Of a stretch of DNA of 8,633 nt, positions 6,831 to 8,633 are shown piece after piece. The position numbers and the translations under genes are program-made. The notes under the pieces are model-generated. The model saw nothing but the letters and a program-made list of their open reading frames with translations, was not told the origin of the DNA and made no database searches. Position 1 is the stretch's first letter; each line of letters starts with the position of its first letter. The stretch is from an uncultured Oscillospiraceae bacterium (GTDB lineage: Bacteria; Bacillota; Clostridia; Oscillospirales; Oscillospiraceae): positions 1 to 8,633 of the forward strand of contig CALWXI010000037.1 of NCBI GenBank assembly GCA_944385455.1, in the 5' to 3' direction.

Positions 6831-6855
6831 ACGCTCATCTCCTTTGCTTGATGGT

Positions 6856-6885
6856 AGGATATGTTTCCATCATGTTTGCATCATG
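6856..6885 (-). promoter_or_regulatory. Tandem 11-bp direct repeat plus -10-like element before the response regulator
   Basis: On the plus strand ATGTTTCCATC (6861-6871) is followed directly by ATGTTTGCATC (6872-6882) and a further ATG, one mismatch over two 11-bp units. OmpR/PhoB-family regulators bind such head-to-tail repeats with a period near 11 bp. On the minus strand a -10-like TATCCT (6861-6856) adjoins the repeats and no -35 is evident, as expected of an activator-dependent promoter. The repeats begin 31 nt upstream of the GTG. The role is inferred. Confidence 0.5.
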
Positions 6886-6890
6886 CCGGC

Positions 6891-6926
6891 CGCTTCCCAA
6901 AAGCCCTCGCGGGTATGGGGGAAGCG
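6891..6926. terminator. Inverted repeat between lipoprotein and response regulator genes
   Basis: Arms CGCTTCCC (6891-6898) and GGGAAGCG (6919-6926) pair exactly, and CCC/GGG inside (6904-6906, 6911-6913) adds an inner stem. It begins 2 nt after the lipoprotein stop read on the minus strand. No U-run follows, so it may be a partial terminator or mRNA-processing hairpin that lowers expression of downstream genes relative to the lipoprotein. Confidence 0.45.
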
Positions 6927-6928
6927 TG

Positions 6929-7483
6929 TCAGTAGTTGCTCCCCACAATGGCCAGCTGGCCCTCGGACACACCGAAGACGATGTTGGGGCAGCCGCTGGC
7001 GGACAGGCTGAAGCCCGCCTGGCTGGGCTCCAGGGCAGAGAGGTCTGCCGTGCTGATCTCCGTAAGCAGAGCTTCCGTAAAGATCCGGTCGGCTCCCAAA
7101 GCCAGAAAGTCCTCACGGGTGTCCACAAACTGGGCGTCTTCGGGAAAACCCACATAGTTGGGGAACTGCATCAGGTCCGCCAGACCTTCCAGATCCTTGT
7201 CCGCCACGGCGGCCTGGATCTTTTGGGCAAACGCCTCCGCGTCGGCATGATCCACGGAGAAGTTGTCCTCGTAAGGCGTCTGGGCTGTTTCTGCATCCGG
7301 CGCCCCGGCTTCCGGGATATCCGGGGTGTCCGGTTCTGCGGCGGAAGGCTGCTCTGCCGGTTCGCTCTGTTCCGTCGGGGCTTCCTCATGGAGAGTGCCT
7401 TCGTCCTGTCTGTCTTGCCCGCAGCCGGTCAGCAGCAGGCACAGGGCTGCCAGCAGAATCATTTTGTTCAGATGTCTACGCAT
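6929..7483 (-). CDS. Secreted lipoprotein upstream of the two-component genes
   Basis: This 184-residue protein begins with a clear lipoprotein signal (MRRHLNKMILLAALCLLLTGC); Cys21 is the lipidation site. A Glu/Pro/Ala-rich spacer follows to about residue 70, and then a compact domain containing DADAEAFAQKI-like helices, DLEGLADLMQFPNYVGF and the end PNIVFGVSEGQLAIVGSNY. I do not know a named family; the fold may be a small extracytoplasmic binding domain. The ATG at 7483 has AAAGGA 9 nt upstream; an earlier ATG at 7490 stops after four codons. The gene is 98 nt upstream of the response regulator on the same strand, with a hairpin and repeat element between, so it may be cotranscribed or separately controlled. 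Its pairing with the second lipoprotein beyond the kinase suggests a shared envelope role. Confidence 0.85.
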   Translation of the reverse strand: MRRHLNKMILLAALCLLLTGCGQDRQDEGTLHEEAPTEQSEPAEQPSAAEPDTPDIPEAGAPDAETAQTPYEDNFSVDHADAEAFAQKIQAAVADKDLEGLADLMQFPNYVGFPEDAQFVDTREDFLALGADRIFTEALLTEISTADLSALEPSQAGFSLSASGCPNIVFGVSEGQLAIVGSNY

Positions 7484-7510
7484 GATACATGATCCTTTCC
7501 TTGTTTGGAT

Positions 7511-7530
7511 AGCCGGTCATGGACCCGGCT
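7511..7530 (-). repeat. Inverted repeat in the 5' leader of the upstream lipoprotein gene
   Basis: AGCCGG (7511-7516) and CCGGCT (7525-7530) form 6-bp arms around an 8-nt spacer, 28 nt before the lipoprotein ATG. A TATATAAAA tract (minus strand) lies just upstream and could hold a -10, although no good -35 is visible. The repeat could be an operator or a leader hairpin. Confidence 0.35.
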
Positions 7531-7586
7531 TTTATATAGACGCAGAACGTGAAGAAAAAGTTTTTCAGCGCGTGATGCTTTGAACG

Positions 7587-7600
7587 GCCGGCGCGCCGGC
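7587..7600. repeat. Perfect 14-bp GC palindrome
   Basis: GCCGGCGCGCCGGC is fully self-complementary. It stands at the change from high-GC two-component genes to the AT-richer mobile-element-like segment, 36 nt before the HTH gene start. It could be a protein-binding site or mark a junction; no partner copy is seen at the other side. Confidence 0.6.
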
Positions 7601-7636
7601 AGATGATCATACGAACAGAAATGAAGGTGTTAGAGA

Positions 7637-7846
7637 ATGAAGAATAGGAAGTATAAATTGCTGCCTTATGAAATTATCGTAAAAGCCGCCGCCGGAGAGC
7701 CGGAAGCAGTAAGCACAGTTATCCAGCATTACATCGGCTATATCAAATATCTATCCTACTTTCAAGGGAGTATCAACGACGATATTCAAGATTACCTCAA
7801 AGCGCAGTTAATGGAAGCACTACCCAAGTTCCGCTTTGACAGATGA
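7637..7846 (+). CDS. Conjugative-transposon-type helix-turn-helix protein (HTH_16-like)
   Basis: The 69-residue protein (MKNRKYKLLPYEIIVKAAAG, then EPEAVSTVIQHYIGYIKYLS, ending LKAQLMEALPKFRFDR) matches my recollection of the small HTH domain proteins of Tn916/Tn1549-like conjugative elements (Pfam HTH_16). Usual hallmarks are the PYxxIxKAxxGDxEA start, the H-Y-x-G-YI middle and the LxxxLxEAxxKFR end. The central segment, normally containing an aromatic FDEYG-type stretch, is shorter here. An AAGG lies 9 nt before the ATG. The coding sequence is visibly more AT-rich than its neighbours, consistent with transfer. In complete elements this gene sits near a sigma-factor-like gene, excisionase and integrase, none of which is in the window, so it is probably a stranded relic. 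Confidence 0.75.
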   Translation: MKNRKYKLLPYEIIVKAAAGEPEAVSTVIQHYIGYIKYLSYFQGSINDDIQDYLKAQLMEALPKFRFDR

Positions 7847-7863
7847 CGAGTACCAAAGTCAGA

Positions 7864-7911
7864 AAAAGCCGTCAAGGATAAACTTTGCGCTTCGCGTCCT
7901 TGACGGCTTTT
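7864..7911. terminator. Intrinsic terminator after the HTH gene
   Basis: AAAAGCCGTCAAGGA (7864-7878) pairs perfectly with 7897-7911, giving a 15-bp stem ending in TTTT. The 18-nt loop contains a small CGC/GCG stem. It begins 18 nt after the stop of the conjugative-element HTH gene. Confidence 0.85.
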
Positions 7912-7938
7912 CCCGTCTTTGCTGTTGGGTAATCAAGA

Positions 7939-7967
7939 GGGTGCAAACGGATTGACCGCTTGCACCC
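7939..7967. repeat. Hairpin-forming inverted repeat
   Basis: GGGTGCAA (7939-7946) pairs with TTGCACCC (7960-7967); after one mismatch the inner CGG/CCG extends the stem to a 5-nt loop (ATTGA). No T-run follows, so it looks more like a structured RNA element or an operator than a terminator. Confidence 0.6.
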
Positions 7968-8121
7968 ACAAAAATGGTATTTATTCTTCCTTTCAGCATG
8001 GATATTTAGACGGGTAAAAAGCCTGTATTTATGCGGCTTGCAGAGGGCAAAAAAAGGGTGGGCAATTTAATATCCCTCGGAAGTGCAAAAATGCTCTTCT
8101 ATTGTTCCATGCGGTATAGAA

Positions 8122-8158
8122 AAAGCGGATAAGAAGTCTTTGACCTCTTATCCGCTTT
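8122..8158. terminator. Terminator-like hairpin at the right side of the gene-free stretch
   Basis: AAAGCGGATAAGA (8122-8134) pairs perfectly with TCTTATCCGCTTT (8146-8158). Within the loop GTC/GAC can extend the stem past one mismatch. A-rich and T-rich flanks on the two sides make it usable in both directions. Confidence 0.8.
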
Positions 8159-8262
8159 CTGTCGCAACCTGTCTGCCAGCCGTTAAGTTAGTTTGTTTTC
8201 AATACTTCCTTATCGGTGGTTGGCTTTGCGGCCGCAGGCTCCTTTTTGTGTTTTCACCAGCA

Positions 8263-8508
8263 TCATCCGCCCACCATCACCGGCAGTCCCCGTTCCCGGA
8301 AGATCCGGCAGGCTGCATTGGTCTGTTCCGGTGTCAGCACCGGCGTACCCTCCAGCGTGTACGGTCGGAAGAGCCGGCCATACTTGCTGACACCGGCCAG
8401 GGAGTAGGGATGCAGGTCCACCTGGACATGGGCGGGCGGGGAGGCGATGAAGTCCGCCAGCTTGGAGAGCTCTTCCCGGGAGTTGTTGCAGCCGGGGATG
8501 AGGGGAAG
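8263..8508 (-). pseudogene. C-terminal fragment of a PflA-like radical SAM activating enzyme
   Basis: Read on the minus strand from 8508, one frame gives 81 residues up to a TGA at 8263-8265: LPLIPGCNNSREELSKLADF, then VDLHPYSLAGVSKYGRLFRP and an end LPVMVGG. The sequence LPLIPGCN(N/D)S and the HPY...KYxRL motif are typical of the C-terminal part of glycyl radical enzyme activating proteins (radical SAM, pyruvate formate-lyase activating enzyme family). The N-terminal two thirds, including the CxxxCxxC cluster motif, are absent. It has no start codon or ribosome binding site of its own and is joined, out of frame, to an ftsH fragment at about 8506-8511. It cannot be functional as it stands, unless the join is an assembly artefact. 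Confidence 0.75.
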
Positions 8509-8633
8509 ATCTTGGCGTTGGAGCGTCCCATGCCGAACATCATGGAATTGGGCCCGCCGGCTTTGTTCATCATACGCCGGGACATGTACTGTCCCAGCCC
8601 CACAAAGAGGATGATGGGCAGGATCCAGGTCAG
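8508..8633 (-). pseudogene. ftsH: FtsH N-terminal fragment, broken and running off the right edge
   Basis: From the window edge 42 codons read LTWILPIILFVGLGQYMSRR, then MMNKAGGPNSMMFGMGRSNA and KI. This is the second transmembrane helix and the linker (GGPNSMMFG.GRSNAK) that precedes the AAA+ domain in the membrane protease FtsH of Clostridia. In FtsH the next residues lead to the FDDVAGxDEAK motif. Here the frame instead runs into unrelated sequence and ends at 8334 without any AAA+ or zinc-protease part. Just after Lys-Ile the DNA encodes the end of an activating enzyme in another frame. So this copy is truncated, or the contig is chimeric; since FtsH is normally important, an intact copy probably exists elsewhere. 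Confidence 0.75.

Larger units (their letters stand above)
7847..8262. other. Gene-free AT-richer stretch with strong hairpins
   Basis: About 400 bases contain no credible coding frame. Three conspicuous inverted repeats are present (listed separately), with T-rich and A-rich spacers. The composition matches the preceding HTH gene, so I read this as the remaining non-coding part of a mobile element. A small RNA between hairpins is possible but no clear promoter supports it. The right boundary with the high-GC activating-enzyme fragment falls between about 8160 and 8262. Confidence 0.5.

Noticed and set aside
7580..7608. Possible promoter TTGAAC plus 17 nt before the conjugative-element HTH gene
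   Set aside because: The -10 position reads ATGATC, a poor match, and the spacer holds a GC palindrome.
7637..8160. CRISPR array or phage att sites in the hairpin-rich stretch
   Set aside because: The inverted repeats differ from one another, there is no regular spacer pattern, and no paired direct repeats flank the island.
8193..8407. Short plus-strand frames near the right edge
   Set aside because: They lie antisense to the recognisable activating-enzyme fragment and have no motifs.

Overview
The window looks like a chromosomal segment from a gut-type member of the Clostridia, most likely Oscillospiraceae-like. This is an inference from the high-GC genes, the SLH-domain surface protein, the lipoprotein-rich two-component locus and the FtsH style. 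No rRNA, tRNA, CRISPR array or complete transposase is visible.

Layout. (1) Positions 1-1345, minus strand: a large protein with an XRE-like N-terminal helix-turn-helix, running off the left edge, with a promoter and GTGCA half-sites upstream. (2) 1456-2748: a disturbed stretch leading into a plus-strand reading frame with three SLH domains. That frame has no signal peptide and no ribosome binding site, so it is probably the 3' remnant of a larger surface protein gene. (3) 2841-2886: a perfect bidirectional terminator, followed by a minus-strand 49-residue hypothetical ORF. (4) 3413-7483, minus strand: the main functional unit, read right to left: lipoprotein, OmpR-family response regulator (GTG start), HAMP histidine kinase (GTGA overlap), membrane-anchored exported protein (TTG start, 13-nt overlap), second lipoprotein resembling the end of DUF3298/RsiV, then a strong hairpin. 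(5) 7587-8260: an AT-richer island with one orphan gene for a conjugative-transposon-type HTH protein and several strong hairpins, but no integrase or excisionase. (6) 8263-8633, minus strand: an ftsH N-terminal fragment joined out of frame to the C-terminal end of a PflA-like radical SAM activating enzyme.

How the genes fit together. The regulator and kinase form one signalling unit. Three exported proteins around them (two lipoproteins and one anchored protein) suggest envelope sensing, or tuning of the kinase at the membrane surface. The RR gene is preceded by a tandem 11-bp direct repeat of the kind OmpR/PhoB-family regulators bind, consistent with autoregulation.

The most unusual features are the remnants and junctions: a headless SLH gene, a stripped mobile-element gene and a two-gene chimera at the right edge. 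They point to a rearrangement-prone segment or, for the right edge, a possible assembly chimera. I see no convincing new defence or biosynthetic system.
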